Assembly: GCA_963590525.1 (NCBI GenBank)
Contig: CAVAPV010000046.1
Coordinates: forward strand, 1 to 19,771
DNA length: 19,771 nt
Direction: 5' to 3'
Origin: W2P13-069 sp963590525
GTDB lineage: Bacteria > Actinomycetota > Coriobacteriia > Coriobacteriales > QAMH01
Made by a program: the position numbers and the translations under genes. A model generated the notes under the pieces. It searched no databases, was not told the DNA's origin, and saw nothing but the letters and a program-made list of their open reading frames with translations. This document shows positions 6,175-15,465 of the stretch, one piece after another (the first letter of the stretch is position 1; every line of letters starts with the position of its first letter).

Positions 6175-8016
6175 ATGAGCACGCTTTCCGTTAAGCCTTC
6201 GTCTGCGGCTGACGCCAAGATCGCTTCTGTGGCAAAGTCCTTCCAACAAAGGATCGAAGCAATACCGCCCGGCAGCTGCCCTATCGTGGTTTTGGCATCG
6301 CATTGCGAAAACTGCGCGAGCCAGACTTGCGGCAAATGCGTTCCTTGCCGCGATGGCTTGCCTCAGCTGGCGCAGCAGCTCAAGCGCATCGCCGCTTGCC
6401 AAGCGGCGCCGGCAGATCTTGACGCATGCGTCGAGCTGGCCAAGATGATCCGCGACACGAGCGACTGCGTTATCGGCTACAAGGCTGCAAGCGATGTCCT
6501 AGAAGGCCTGGAGACGTTTTCTGCCGAGCTGCAAAGCCATCTGCAAAAGCATTCCTGCTGCCAAGACATTGGCCAGAAGGTCCCCTGCGAGGCGCTGTGC
6601 CCAGCGCATGTCGACGTCCCTGCCTATATCGCGCTTACCGCAGCTGGAGACTACGCAGGCGCTATCAAGATGATCCGCAAAGACAACCCGTTTCCCACGG
6701 CGTGCGCCCTGGTGTGCGAGCACCCCTGCGAGGCACGTTGCCGTCGTACGATGATCGACGCGCCCGTCAATATCCGCGGCATCAAGAAGTTTGCCGTTGA
6801 CAACCTGCCTGCAGACAAGGTGGACGTCCCCAGCCGCCTGCCTGATACCGGACGCAGCATCGCCGTCATCGGCGGAGGCCCCAGCGGTCTTACCTGCGCT
6901 TACTTTGCCGCGCTCATGGGCCATAAGGTCACCGTTTTCGAGGACCGCTCAAAGCTGGGTGGCATGATGCGCTACGGCATTCCGGCTTATCGCTTCCCGA
7001 GGCAGCGCCTTGACAGCGATATCAACGCCATCCTCTCTGTTGGAAACATCGACGTCGTCTACAACACCAACGTCGATGCCGCAAAGATGCAAGAGATCGC
7101 TGCAAGCTTTGATGCCGTCTACGTTGCCATCGGCGCGCAAGGTGGGAAAAGCCTGCGCTTGGATAACGTCGATGCAGACGGCGTCTCTTCTGCCGTGGAC
7201 TTGCTCTCTAGGATCGGCGACGGCGACTGGCTGCCGGACTTTACGGGCAAAGACGTCGTCGTTATCGGCGGAGGTAACGTGGCTATGGACTGCTGCCGCA
7301 CGTCGGTTAGGGCGCATGCCAAGTCTGTCACCTGCGTCTACCGTCGTCGTGTAGAGGATATGACCGCTCTTGCGGCAGAGATCGAGTCTGCTATGCAGGA
7401 GGGCGTCGAGATGATGACGCTGCAAAGCCCTGCTGCCATCGAGGTCGACCAAGACGGCCACTGCACAGCGCTTATCACCCAGCCCCAATACATCTCTGCT
7501 GTCAAGCGCGGGCGCCCTGCTCCGGCAGATGCGGACAAGCCGCAGCAGCGCGTTAAGGCGGACATTATCCTCTTGGCTGTGGGCCAGGCTATCTTGTCTG
7601 CTCCGTTTGAGGACTTTGGCATGCAGGCAGACCGCACTTACTTTGTTGCAGACGACGAGCTTCATGCTGCCGGCTTTGACAACATCTTTGTGGGCGGAGA
7701 CTGCCAAACCGGCCCCGCAACGGTCATCAAGGCCATTGGAGCCGGCAAGGTTGCCGCACGCAACATCGACAGCTACCTGGGCTTTAACCATACGCTCAAC
7801 ATCGACGTCGAGGTTCCTGCTCCATCCCCCAACGACCGAACCGCCTACGGCCGCGTAGAGATCTTGGAGCGTCCGGCCCGCGAGCGCAAATGCGATTTTG
7901 AGGGCGTAGAGACGCAGATGAGCTTGGAGGAGGCGCGCCAGGAGTGCGGGCGCTGCCTGAGATGCGACCATTACGGCTGTGGGTCGATGGAAGGGGGGAG
8001 GTACCAGTATGTCTAA
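6175..8016 (+). CDS. NuoF-like Fe-S / GltD-like NAD(P)H oxidoreductase subunit of soluble formate dehydrogenase
   Basis: A 613-residue cytoplasmic protein made of two modules. Residues about 40-120 resemble only the C-terminal Fe-S domain of NuoF (CGKCVPCRDG with C52, C55, C58 and a later C98); NuoF's own FMN/NADH domain is absent. Residues about 128-613 are a glutamate synthase small subunit/NfnB-type flavoprotein. It has N-terminal Fe-S Cys at 138, 142, 177, 181, 185 and 189, an FAD fold GGGPSG near 233-238, GGGNVAMD near 365-372, and YRRR at 389-392. That Arg cluster after the second Rossmann fold is typical of NADP(H) use in GltD. A Cys motif CGRCLRC sits near the C-terminus. It likely passes electrons between the dehydrogenase and NAD(P). 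ATG 6175 is chosen over an in-frame GTG at 6169 because AAAGGAGGT (6162-6170) covers that GTG. The gene overlaps the next by 8 bases. Confidence 0.88.
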   Translation: MSTLSVKPSSAADAKIASVAKSFQQRIEAIPPGSCPIVVLASHCENCASQTCGKCVPCRDGLPQLAQQLKRIAACQAAPADLDACVELAKMIRDTSDCVIGYKAASDVLEGLETFSAELQSHLQKHSCCQDIGQKVPCEALCPAHVDVPAYIALTAAGDYAGAIKMIRKDNPFPTACALVCEHPCEARCRRTMIDAPVNIRGIKKFAVDNLPADKVDVPSRLPDTGRSIAVIGGGPSGLTCAYFAALMGHKVTVFEDRSKLGGMMRYGIPAYRFPRQRLDSDINAILSVGNIDVVYNTNVDAAKMQEIAASFDAVYVAIGAQGGKSLRLDNVDADGVSSAVDLLSRIGDGDWLPDFTGKDVVVIGGGNVAMDCCRTSVRAHAKSVTCVYRRRVEDMTALAAEIESAMQEGVEMMTLQSPAAIEVDQDGHCTALITQPQYISAVKRGRPAPADADKPQQRVKADIILLAVGQAILSAPFEDFGMQADRTYFVADDELHAAGFDNIFVGGDCQTGPATVIKAIGAGKVAARNIDSYLGFNHTLNIDVEVPAPSPNDRTAYGRVEILERPARERKCDFEGVETQMSLEEARQECGRCLRCDHYGCGSMEGGRYQYV

Positions 8017-10738
8017 CGTCAAGTTGATCGACGTCACCGTCGACGGCATAAAGCTCAAAGTTCCCCAGGGCATGACGGTGCTTGCTGCAGCAACCGCTGC
8101 AGGCGTCAAGATTCCCACGCTTTGCTATCTGGCGGGTGTAAACGAGATAGGCTCATGCCGCGTGTGCGTGGTGGAGGTTGCCGGTTGCGAGAACCTGGTG
8201 GCTTCTTGCAACACCTACTGCACCGATGGCATGGAGGTCATCACCAACAGCGAACGCGTTGTCAACGCACGCCGCATGGCGCTCAAGATGATCCTTTCCA
8301 ACCACAACCTCGATTCCACCAAGTACTGCTTTAGCTGCGCCAAAAACGGCGCTTGCGAGTTGCAGGCTTTGTGCCGCGAGTACGACGTGACCGAGCCCTA
8401 CGTTGCGCCTTCGTCTGTAAGAAAGCCCGTCTTTGACTCCAACCCGTTCTTGCGCTTTGACCCCAACTTGTGCATCAAGTGCCAGCGTTGCGTGAGCACG
8501 TGCAACAAGGTGGCGCGCAACCATGTCTTGCGTACGGGCAAGAAGGGCGCGATGACGGCGATTCTGGCTCCGTTTGGCCCAGACTGGAAGTCCACGGCGT
8601 GCGAGTCGTGCGGCAACTGCGCAGGCGCCTGCCCCACTGGCGCCCTTGTAGAGAAGCGCCGCGACGACTACCGCGAGTGGGAAGTCTCCAAGGTGCTCAC
8701 CACCTGCCCGCATTGCGCGACCGGCTGCCAGTACTACCTGGTGGTCAAAGACGACAAGATCGTGGACGTCGAGGCTGCAGACGGCCCGTCTAACCGCGGC
8801 CGCCTTTGTGTCAAGGGCCGCAGCGGCTCCTTTGACTTTGTCCAATCCCCCGATCGCCTCACAACGCCGCTCATCAAAAACCATGAGACCGGGCAGTTCG
8901 AGGAGGCTAGCTGGGATGAGGCCCTAGACCTTGTTGCCAGCAAGTTTATGCAGATCAAAGAGGAGCATGGCCCGGACAGCCTGGCTGCGTTTGCCTGCAG
9001 CAGGTCTGCCAACGAGGACATCTACATGCTCCAAAAGATGGCGCGCGTAGCCTTTGGCACCAACAACGTGGACAACTGCGCCCGTGTCTGCCACGGACCT
9101 TCTGTGGCCGGTCTTGCGCGCACCTTGGGCTCTGGAGCGATGACCAATCCCATCCCCGACATCTGCGCCGACGACGTCGACGTCATCATGCTGGTGGGCT
9201 CTAACCCAGAAGAAGCGCACCCCGTGGTGGGTATGCAGATCCGCGAGGCTGTGGAGAAAGGCTGCAAGCTCATCGTCGTCGACCCGCGCGATATAGGCCT
9301 TGCTGCAAAGGCAGACATTCACCTCAAGCTCAACCCCGGCACCAACGTCGCGTTTTCTGCCGGCATGTGCAACGTCATCATCAACGAGGGTCTCATCGAC
9401 TGGCCTTATATCTCAAGCCGCACCGAGGGCTACGAGGAGTTTGCCGATATGGTGCGCGAGTACACGCCAGATCGCGTTGCGCGTATCTGCGGCATCGACG
9501 AGCGCGACTTGATCGCCGCGGCGCATCTGTATGCCAAGGCAGATAAGGCACCCATCATCTACTGCCTGGGCGTGACCGAGCACTCCAGCGGCACCGAAGG
9601 CGTCATGTCGATGTCCAACATGGCGTTGCTCGTGGGTAAGCTTGGTAAGTCCGGTTGCGGTGTGAACCCCCTGCGCGGGCAGAACAACGTCCAGGGTGCC
9701 TGCGACATGGGCGCGACCCCGGGCGATTTTCCCGGCTACCAAAAGATCACCAACCCAGATGTCATGGCCAAGTTCGAGAAGGCCTGGGGTGTCGAGCTTC
9801 CCAAGAAGCCCGGTCTGTTTGCGACCGAGGTCTTCCATGCCGCAAGCGAGGGTAAGATCAAGGGATTGTTCATCTTTGGCGAAGACCAGGTGCGCACCGA
9901 CCCCAACATCCAGCATGTCATCGATGGCATCGAGGCCTTGGACTTCTTTGTTGTCGACGACCTCTTCATGACCGAGACGGCCAAGTACGCAGACGTCGTC
10001 TTGCCGGGCATCTCTTACGCAGAGAAGTGGGGTACCTTCTCCAACACCGAGCGCCGCGTGCAACTCATCAGGCCGGCGGTGCCCTCGCCGGGTCAGGCCA
10101 TGCCCGATACTTGGATCTTCACGCAGATCATGCGCCGCATGGGATACGACCAGCCAGAGCTCACCCCGGCTCAGATCATGGATGAGATCGCAAGCCTTAC
10201 TCCGAGCTTTGCAGGCATCAGCCACGAGCGCTTGGACAGCGACGAGGTAGCAGGGCGCGGCTTGCAGTGGCCCTGCACGTCAAAGGACCATCCCGGTACG
10301 CCCATCATGCACGTGGGCAAGTTCACGCGCGGGCTGGCATGCTTCTCTACCGCTGCCTACCGCGAGGCTTTCGAGATGCCGGATGGCGACTATCCGCTGA
10401 TGCTTACCACCGGGCGCATCCTGTACCACTACAACGCCCAGGCGATGACGGCTCGCACCCAAGGTCTCAACGAGATAGCGGGCAGCTCCTTTATCGAGAT
10501 CAACACCGCCGATGCGCAAGCATTGGGCATTGCCGATGGCGATAAAGTGCGTGTGTCCAGCCGCCGCGCAAGCATAGAGTCGACCGCCCGCGTGAGCGAC
10601 AAGACCAAGCCGGGCCAGACCTGGATGCCGTTCCATTTCCAAGACGGCAACGCCAACTGGCTTACAAGCCCTGCAGTGGATAACATCTGCGCCACGCCCG
10701 AGTACAAGGTTTGCGCAGTCAAGGTCTTCAAGGCCTAA
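8009..10738 (+). CDS. fdhA: Soluble formate dehydrogenase catalytic subunit, NuoG-like, Cys form
   Basis: A 909-residue molybdopterin oxidoreductase without a signal peptide. Domains in order: a [2Fe-2S] ferredoxin fold (C39, C50, C53, C67); a NuoG-type His-Cys cluster (H99, C107, C110, C116); two [4Fe-4S] ferredoxin motifs (C155-C165 and C198-C208); the enzyme's own [4Fe-4S] site (C233, C236, C240, C267); and the bis-MGD catalytic region. The active site reads NCARVCHGPSVAGLA with Cys361, where many relatives have selenocysteine. It should oxidise formate or reduce CO2 and exchange electrons with the flavoprotein encoded upstream. ATG 8009 follows GGGGGAGGT and overlaps the previous stop, indicating translational coupling. 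The closest family style is the NAD(P)-dependent FDH alpha of acetogens and Gram-positive anaerobes. The gene symbol is conventional. Confidence 0.92.
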   Translation: MSNVKLIDVTVDGIKLKVPQGMTVLAAATAAGVKIPTLCYLAGVNEIGSCRVCVVEVAGCENLVASCNTYCTDGMEVITNSERVVNARRMALKMILSNHNLDSTKYCFSCAKNGACELQALCREYDVTEPYVAPSSVRKPVFDSNPFLRFDPNLCIKCQRCVSTCNKVARNHVLRTGKKGAMTAILAPFGPDWKSTACESCGNCAGACPTGALVEKRRDDYREWEVSKVLTTCPHCATGCQYYLVVKDDKIVDVEAADGPSNRGRLCVKGRSGSFDFVQSPDRLTTPLIKNHETGQFEEASWDEALDLVASKFMQIKEEHGPDSLAAFACSRSANEDIYMLQKMARVAFGTNNVDNCARVCHGPSVAGLARTLGSGAMTNPIPDICADDVDVIMLVGSNPEEAHPVVGMQIREAVEKGCKLIVVDPRDIGLAAKADIHLKLNPGTNVAFSAGMCNVIINEGLIDWPYISSRTEGYEEFADMVREYTPDRVARICGIDERDLIAAAHLYAKADKAPIIYCLGVTEHSSGTEGVMSMSNMALLVGKLGKSGCGVNPLRGQNNVQGACDMGATPGDFPGYQKITNPDVMAKFEKAWGVELPKKPGLFATEVFHAASEGKIKGLFIFGEDQVRTDPNIQHVIDGIEALDFFVVDDLFMTETAKYADVVLPGISYAEKWGTFSNTERRVQLIRPAVPSPGQAMPDTWIFTQIMRRMGYDQPELTPAQIMDEIASLTPSFAGISHERLDSDEVAGRGLQWPCTSKDHPGTPIMHVGKFTRGLACFSTAAYREAFEMPDGDYPLMLTTGRILYHYNAQAMTARTQGLNEIAGSSFIEINTADAQALGIADGDKVRVSSRRASIESTARVSDKTKPGQTWMPFHFQDGNANWLTSPAVDNICATPEYKVCAVKVFKA

Positions 10739-10772
10739 GAGGGCAATTAGATAACCGCAGCAAAGAGCGGTA

Positions 10773-10811
10773 GGGGAGTCGGGAGCAATTGGTCCCGGCT
10801 CCCCCTTTTTT
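10773..10811 (+). terminator. Strong terminator after the soluble formate dehydrogenase operon
   Basis: GGGGAGTCGGGA pairs with TCCCGGCTCCCC over 12 bp (one G-U) around gcaattgg, followed by TTTTTT at 10806-10811. It separates the soluble enzyme operon from fdnGHI. Confidence 0.93.
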
Positions 10812-11165
10812 GCTGCGAGTTGACCGGAGCATGCGTTTTCTTTTGAAGAGAGATCTCGCGTCTTGCATATGGCATGTTCCGGCTGCAGGCGTTGGCTGTA
10901 TGTACCTGGTATTCGCATGCATCCCATAGTGTTGTCGCAATTTTTAATAATCGGCAAAATGCATACGGAAGGGCGCGAATTGCGCTATATCAGAGTTATC
11001 TGCAACAAGAATAATCCACTCACGAATTCGTATCATTTCGTCTTTTACTTTATGCGTGCTTTTTGGCTAACCTCCCCATGTATGTTCGCTCCTGCGCGCT
11101 GTTGATGATGAGCGCCGCAGGCAGTGAGAGAAGATGTCGAGAGAGAAGAAAGGAGTGTGAGCAAG
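10812..11165 (+). promoter_or_regulatory. 354-base non-coding leader/promoter region of fdnGHI
   Basis: No credible gene lies here; the region is AT-richer than its neighbours. One possible promoter is TTGTCG (10932-10937), a 17-base spacer, then CAAAAT (10955-10960), about 205 bases before fdnG. Downstream are a perfect 10-bp palindrome ACGAATTCGT (11022-11031) and a hairpin at 11091-11121, listed separately. A ribosome site AAAGGAG (11149-11155) sits ten bases before the ATG. The long untranslated leader leaves room for an operator or RNA switch, but no known riboswitch class was recognised. Confidence 0.5.
11091..11121 (+). promoter_or_regulatory. Hairpin in the fdnG 5' leader
   Basis: CCTGCGCGCT (11091-11100) pairs with AGCG-c-CGCAGG (11111-11121) over 10 bp with a single bulged C, around loop gttgatgatg. 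There is no T run, so it is not a classical terminator. It ends 44 bases before the fdnG ATG and would lie in the mRNA. Confidence 0.45.
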
Positions 11166-14100
11166 ATGGAACTTTCGCGTAGAGGCTTTCTCAAGGGCGT
11201 TGCTGGTGCGACTGGAGCGGGTCTGGCATATGGCCTGACAAGTGCTGCCCCCGCTTTGGCAGTCGAGACGACCGATGAGTTCAAGCTGGTCAACACGCAG
11301 GAATACACCAACATCTGCTGCTATTGCGCAGGCGGATGCGGCTCGGTGTGCTCTGTGCGCGACGGCGAGCTCATCAACCTCGAAGGCGACCCCGACCATC
11401 CCATCAACCAGGGTGGCCTGTGCCCCAAGGGCGCAACCATGTTCCAGCTGCGCAACGTCGTTGACCCCGAGACCCGAGAGGTGGTCAAGAGCACGGTCCG
11501 TCAGACCAAGCCCTTGGTCCGCCGTCCTTACTCCACCGAGTGGGAGGAGATCTCTTGGGACGACGCAATCGCAGAGATCGCGGATTGGACTAAGAAGACC
11601 CGCGACGAAGGCTTTGTCGAGACCGAAGAGGTCAACGGCAAGCAGCTCACCGTTAACCGCTGCACGAGCATTGCGAGCTTGGGCGGTTCTCAGCAGAATT
11701 CCGAAGAAGAGTACCTCATCCTCAAGATGATGAGAGCGCTTGGTATCATCGCAATTGATAACCAAGCCCGTGTTTGACACGGCCCCACAGTCGCCGGTCT
11801 GGCGGCAACATTTGGTCGCGGCTCAATGACAACTCATTGGTGCGACATGCAAAACACCGATGTGATTCTCAACATCGGCTCTAACTCCGTAGAAAATCAT
11901 CCTGTAAGCGCAAAATGGCTGCACAAGGCGCACGAGAAGGGCGCTAAGTGGATGGTCGTCGATCCGCGTTACACCCGTACCGCAGAGCAGGCAGACATCT
12001 ACTGCCCCATCCGCAGCGGCACGGATATCGCCTTCTACGGTGGTCTGTACAACTACATCATCAACAACTTGATCGAGCCCGGTCTGGACGCCTACCTCAA
12101 AGACGGTACCCAGACGGACTACAACTTCGAGTACCTGCTCAACTACACCAACGTCTCCTACATCCTCATGGAGGAGTTCGACTTCAACACGGAGACCGGT
12201 CTGTTTAGCGGCTGGGACGACGAGACCGAGACCTACGACGCCCATGGTTGGCACTACGAGACCGAGGAGGAGATCCCCTGGGATACCTCTAAGACCGGCG
12301 CCTACCATTGGTCTGTGGGCGAGGGCGTGCCTAAGTTCGAAAAGCCCGTGCTCACCGTTCCCAAAAAGGACCCGACCCTCAAGCACGAGCGCTGCGTCTA
12401 CCAGAAGTTCAAGGAGCATTACTCCCGCTACGACCTGGACACCGTCTGCGCGGTGTGCGGCATGGACAAAGAGGACCTCGAGCTCGTCTACAAGACGTGG
12501 TGCGAGTCCTGCGCTCCCGGCAAGTCCGGCACGATCCTTTATGCTTTGGGTCAGACCCAGCACACTTACGGCGCTCAGAACACCCGTGCTATGTCCATCT
12601 TGCAGCTGCTCTCCGGCAATGTTGGCGTTCCCGGTGGCGGCGTGTGCGCGCTTCGCGGCGAGCCCAACGTCCAGGGTGCAACCGACATGGGCATGATGGT
12701 TCACGAGCAGCCCGCATACCTCAAGTGGTCCAACACAACGAGCCGCGACACGCTTGCGCATTGGCTCGAGGATCAGACCTACTCCGACGGCTACTACTCC
12801 AACAAGCCCAAGTTCATGGTGTCGCAGCTCAAGGAGTTCTACGGTGACAACGCCACTGTGGAAAACGACTACGGCTACGACTGGTGGCCCAAGCCGCCCA
12901 CGCATGACGGCAGCGACTGGACCGAGCTGTCTTCTTTCGAGAAGATGAAGGAAGGCATCATCAAGGGCTACTTTGCCTGGGGCATGAACCCCTGCCACAG
13001 CGCGCCCAACTCCGGCAACGTCCGCCGCAGCATGGCCAACCTGGAATGGAACGTCGTCGTCGACCAGGTCATCACCGAGACCGCATCTTTCTGGGATGCC
13101 CCGGATATGGATGCGACCACCATCGGCACGACCTGCTACTTCCTGCCCTGCGCGCTGATCTACGAGAAGCCCGGCACCATCCTCAACTCCGGCCGCTGGA
13201 TGCAATGGCGCCAGCAGGCTGTCGAGCCCTGGGACGAGGCCAAGCCCGACTACGAGATCTGCGACCTTTTGTGGACCAAGATCTGCGAGCTCTACAAAAA
13301 GGACGGCGGTGCAAACCCCGATCCTATCCTCAAGCTCAAGTGGGATTACTACATCGACGGCAAGATCGACCCGCGTCCGGTGTCTTGGGCTCTTAACGGC
13401 TATCGCACCGGTACTTCCGATTGGAAGAGCGGCTTTACGTCCAAAGACGACAAGACGCTTGCCACGGGCAACATCGACCTGCTTACCGGCTACAGCGAGC
13501 TGGGCGCCGACGGCACCACCGCTTGCGGTATGTGGATCTACTCTGGTTTCTACAACAACAACGAGGCGCCTCTGTGCGCCGAGGAGCAGCCCGTCTACCG
13601 TCGCAACAACGTCGATACTTCCGGTATCGGCCTGTACAGCGACTGGGCGTTTAGCTGGCCGTCAAACCGCCGCGTCATCTACAACCGCGCCTCTGCCGAC
13701 ATGCAGGGCCAGCCCTGGAACGAGGACAAGGCCCTGGTCAAGTGGGACAAGAAGAACAAGTCTTGGATCACTGGCTACGACAACGGCATGGACATCCCCG
13801 ATTTTGTCGCTTCCAAGACCTTGGCCGACGGCACTGTCGAGGCAGTCGAGCCCAACAACAAGGCGTTCTTCATGCTCTGGGAGCAAAACGGCCGCCTGGA
13901 GAGCTACGGCATGGTCGACGGACCTCTGCCCGAGCACTACGAGCCCTTCGAAAGCCCGCTTGACCACAACCTGCTCAACGGTCGCCTGAACAGCCCCTGC
14001 TATCTGGGCCGTCCGGACACCGAGGGCAAAGAGGGCCTGGGCACCAAGTACTCCGACGACTCCACGCGCCGCGCTACGGTCGACGAGTACCCCATCGTGG

Positions 14101-14492
14101 GCACCACCTACTCTGTCACAGAGCATTGGCAGACCGGCGGTCAGACCCGCGCCTGCCCGTCTCTGGTCGAGGCATGGCCCGGCGACATGATAGAGATGTC
14201 TCGCGAGCTGGCCGAGGAAAAGGGTATCAAGCAAGGCGACAAGGTTCGCGTTTGGAACCGCCGTGCCGAAGTCATCGTCACCGCGATGGTTACGCCGCGC
14301 CTGCGCCCCCTCACCGTGGACGGCAAGACTCAGCATCTTATCGGCCTTACGCACCACTACAGCTGGGGCAAGCTCTACGGCAAGACCGTCAACGGCGCCG
14401 TCAACGACTTGACTCCCAACGTGGGCGACCCCAACTCCCAGACGCCGGAGTACAAGGCGTTCCTTGTCAACATCGAGAAAGTCAACATGTAG
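11166..14492 (+). CDS. fdnG: Formate dehydrogenase-N type catalytic subunit, selenoprotein (UGA = Sec204)
   Basis: A 1108-residue Tat-exported selenoprotein, larger than E. coli FdnG (about 1015). The N-terminus MELSRRGFLKG is a twin-arginine signal, with a likely cut after the ALA at 30-32. The [4Fe-4S] Cys are C51, C54, C58 and C86. Codon 204 is TGA (11775-11777) in the context QARV-U-HGPTVAGLAATFGRGSM, which aligns with E. coli FdnG QARV-U-HGPTV. Homology continues without a break in the same frame to TAG 14490-14492, so this is selenocysteine and not a frameshift or pseudogene. The C-terminal half keeps FdnG-type stretches such as RRVIYNRAS and GPLPEHYEPFESPL. The enzyme oxidises formate outside the membrane and passes electrons to the beta subunit. 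ATG 11166 follows AAAGGAG. fdnH begins 16 bases later. Confidence 0.96.
11775..11817 (+). promoter_or_regulatory. Bacterial SECIS element in fdnG
   Basis: Just after the UGA, CGCC (11792-11795) pairs with GGCG (11801-11804) around the loop GGTCT (11796-11800). An unpaired T sits at 11791 and a weak CCA/TGG lower stem is possible. The loop GGUCU begins at base +19 after UGA, the same sequence and offset as I recall for E. coli fdhF. This apical loop and the bulged U are what SelB recognises. Confidence 0.85.
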
Positions 14493-14508
14493 GAGGAGGT
14501 GACCTGAA

Positions 14509-15465
14509 ATGACGGAGAAAGCTATATTGTTCGATTCCTCTCGCTGCACTGGATGCAGGGGTTGCCAGGTTGCCTGCAAGTGCTGGAACAACCTGCCCTC
14601 CTCCCTTGACTGCGCAGAGAGCGTGGACTGGAGCGGTTCTTACACCAATCCGCCCGACCTCAACGACACCACGCGCTTGATCATGACCTTCAACGACTTC
14701 GAGGATGAAAGCTCCCAAAAGAGGGTCGGTTGGGCCATCACGCGTCGTGCCTGCCAGCATTGCTCGGATGCCCCTTGTGCGCATATCTGCCCCGCAGGCG
14801 CGCTGTACAAGGATCCGGACACCGGTTTTGTCACCTATGACCAGTCCAAGTGCATCGGCTGCCAGTACTGCAGCAGCGTGTGCCCGTTTGACGTGCCCCG
14901 CTACGACAACCCCAACGGCACGCCTGATCCCCAGATCAACAAGTGCACCGGTTGCGTAGACCGCGTGGCCAACGGCATGGCGCCCGCTTGCGTCACCACC
15001 TGCCAGCCCGAGGCTTTGCTCTTTGGCGACCGCGACGAGATGATCGAGCAGGCTCATGTCCAGCTCGACCGCCTGCGTGAGCGCGGCTACGACGATGCCT
15101 GCATCTACGGCGAGACCGAGATGGGCGGGTTGCATGTCATCCAGGTGCTCAAGCACGGCCTTGAGGCGCATGGCCAGGTGCAAAACCCCACCGCTGGCGT
15201 CGTGCCCGCAATCCACAGCATCGCAAAGCCCGTCACAGGCGTCTTGGCTGGTGTGGTGTTTGTGGCCCTTGCCGGCATGACCGCCTTGTCTGCTGGGTCC
15301 GAAAAGCACGACCAGGTCATCTACAACCCCGAGACCGGCGACACCTTGGATATGGAGACCGGCGAGGTCATCAAGCACGGCGACGGTCAGGGTACCAAGA
15401 CCTGGAAGCAGTACATGAGCCAGGTGCCCGTCTTCAAGAAGTGGGGGGAGGACAAAGATGAGTAA
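14509..15465 (+). CDS. fdnH: Formate dehydrogenase-N type beta subunit, four-cluster ferredoxin protein
   Basis: A 318-residue electron-transfer subunit. Four [4Fe-4S] Cys groups are visible: CTGCRGCQVAC (13-23), CQHC...CAHIC, CIGCQYCSSVC, and CTGC...CVTTC. The pairwise layout matches FdnH/DmsB/NrfC-like proteins, and GDRDEM follows as in the family. A single hydrophobic stretch near residues 240-262 (VTGVLAGVVFVALAGMTAL) corresponds to the C-terminal membrane anchor of FdnH. After it comes a charged tail of about 55 residues with a short repeat-like pair (ETGDTLDMETGEVI). The strong ribosome site GGAGGAGGTGA (14492-14502) begins at the fdnG stop codon. It overlaps fdnI by 8 bases. It should carry electrons from FdnG to the cytochrome b subunit. 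Confidence 0.94.
   Translation: MTEKAILFDSSRCTGCRGCQVACKCWNNLPSSLDCAESVDWSGSYTNPPDLNDTTRLIMTFNDFEDESSQKRVGWAITRRACQHCSDAPCAHICPAGALYKDPDTGFVTYDQSKCIGCQYCSSVCPFDVPRYDNPNGTPDPQINKCTGCVDRVANGMAPACVTTCQPEALLFGDRDEMIEQAHVQLDRLRERGYDDACIYGETEMGGLHVIQVLKHGLEAHGQVQNPTAGVVPAIHSIAKPVTGVLAGVVFVALAGMTALSAGSEKHDQVIYNPETGDTLDMETGEVIKHGDGQGTKTWKQYMSQVPVFKKWGEDKDE

Noticed and set aside
11166..11777. fdnG as a pseudogene or a frameshifted gene because of the stop at 11775
   Set aside because: The frame does not shift, the stop is TGA at the known Sec position, and a SECIS hairpin with the correct offset follows.
11823..13205. Long minus-strand frame opposite fdnG, and a similar one at 5009-6112 opposite the coiled-coil gene
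   Set aside because: Both mirror codon bias of the + strand genes; no ribosome site, homology or membrane/motif pattern supports them.
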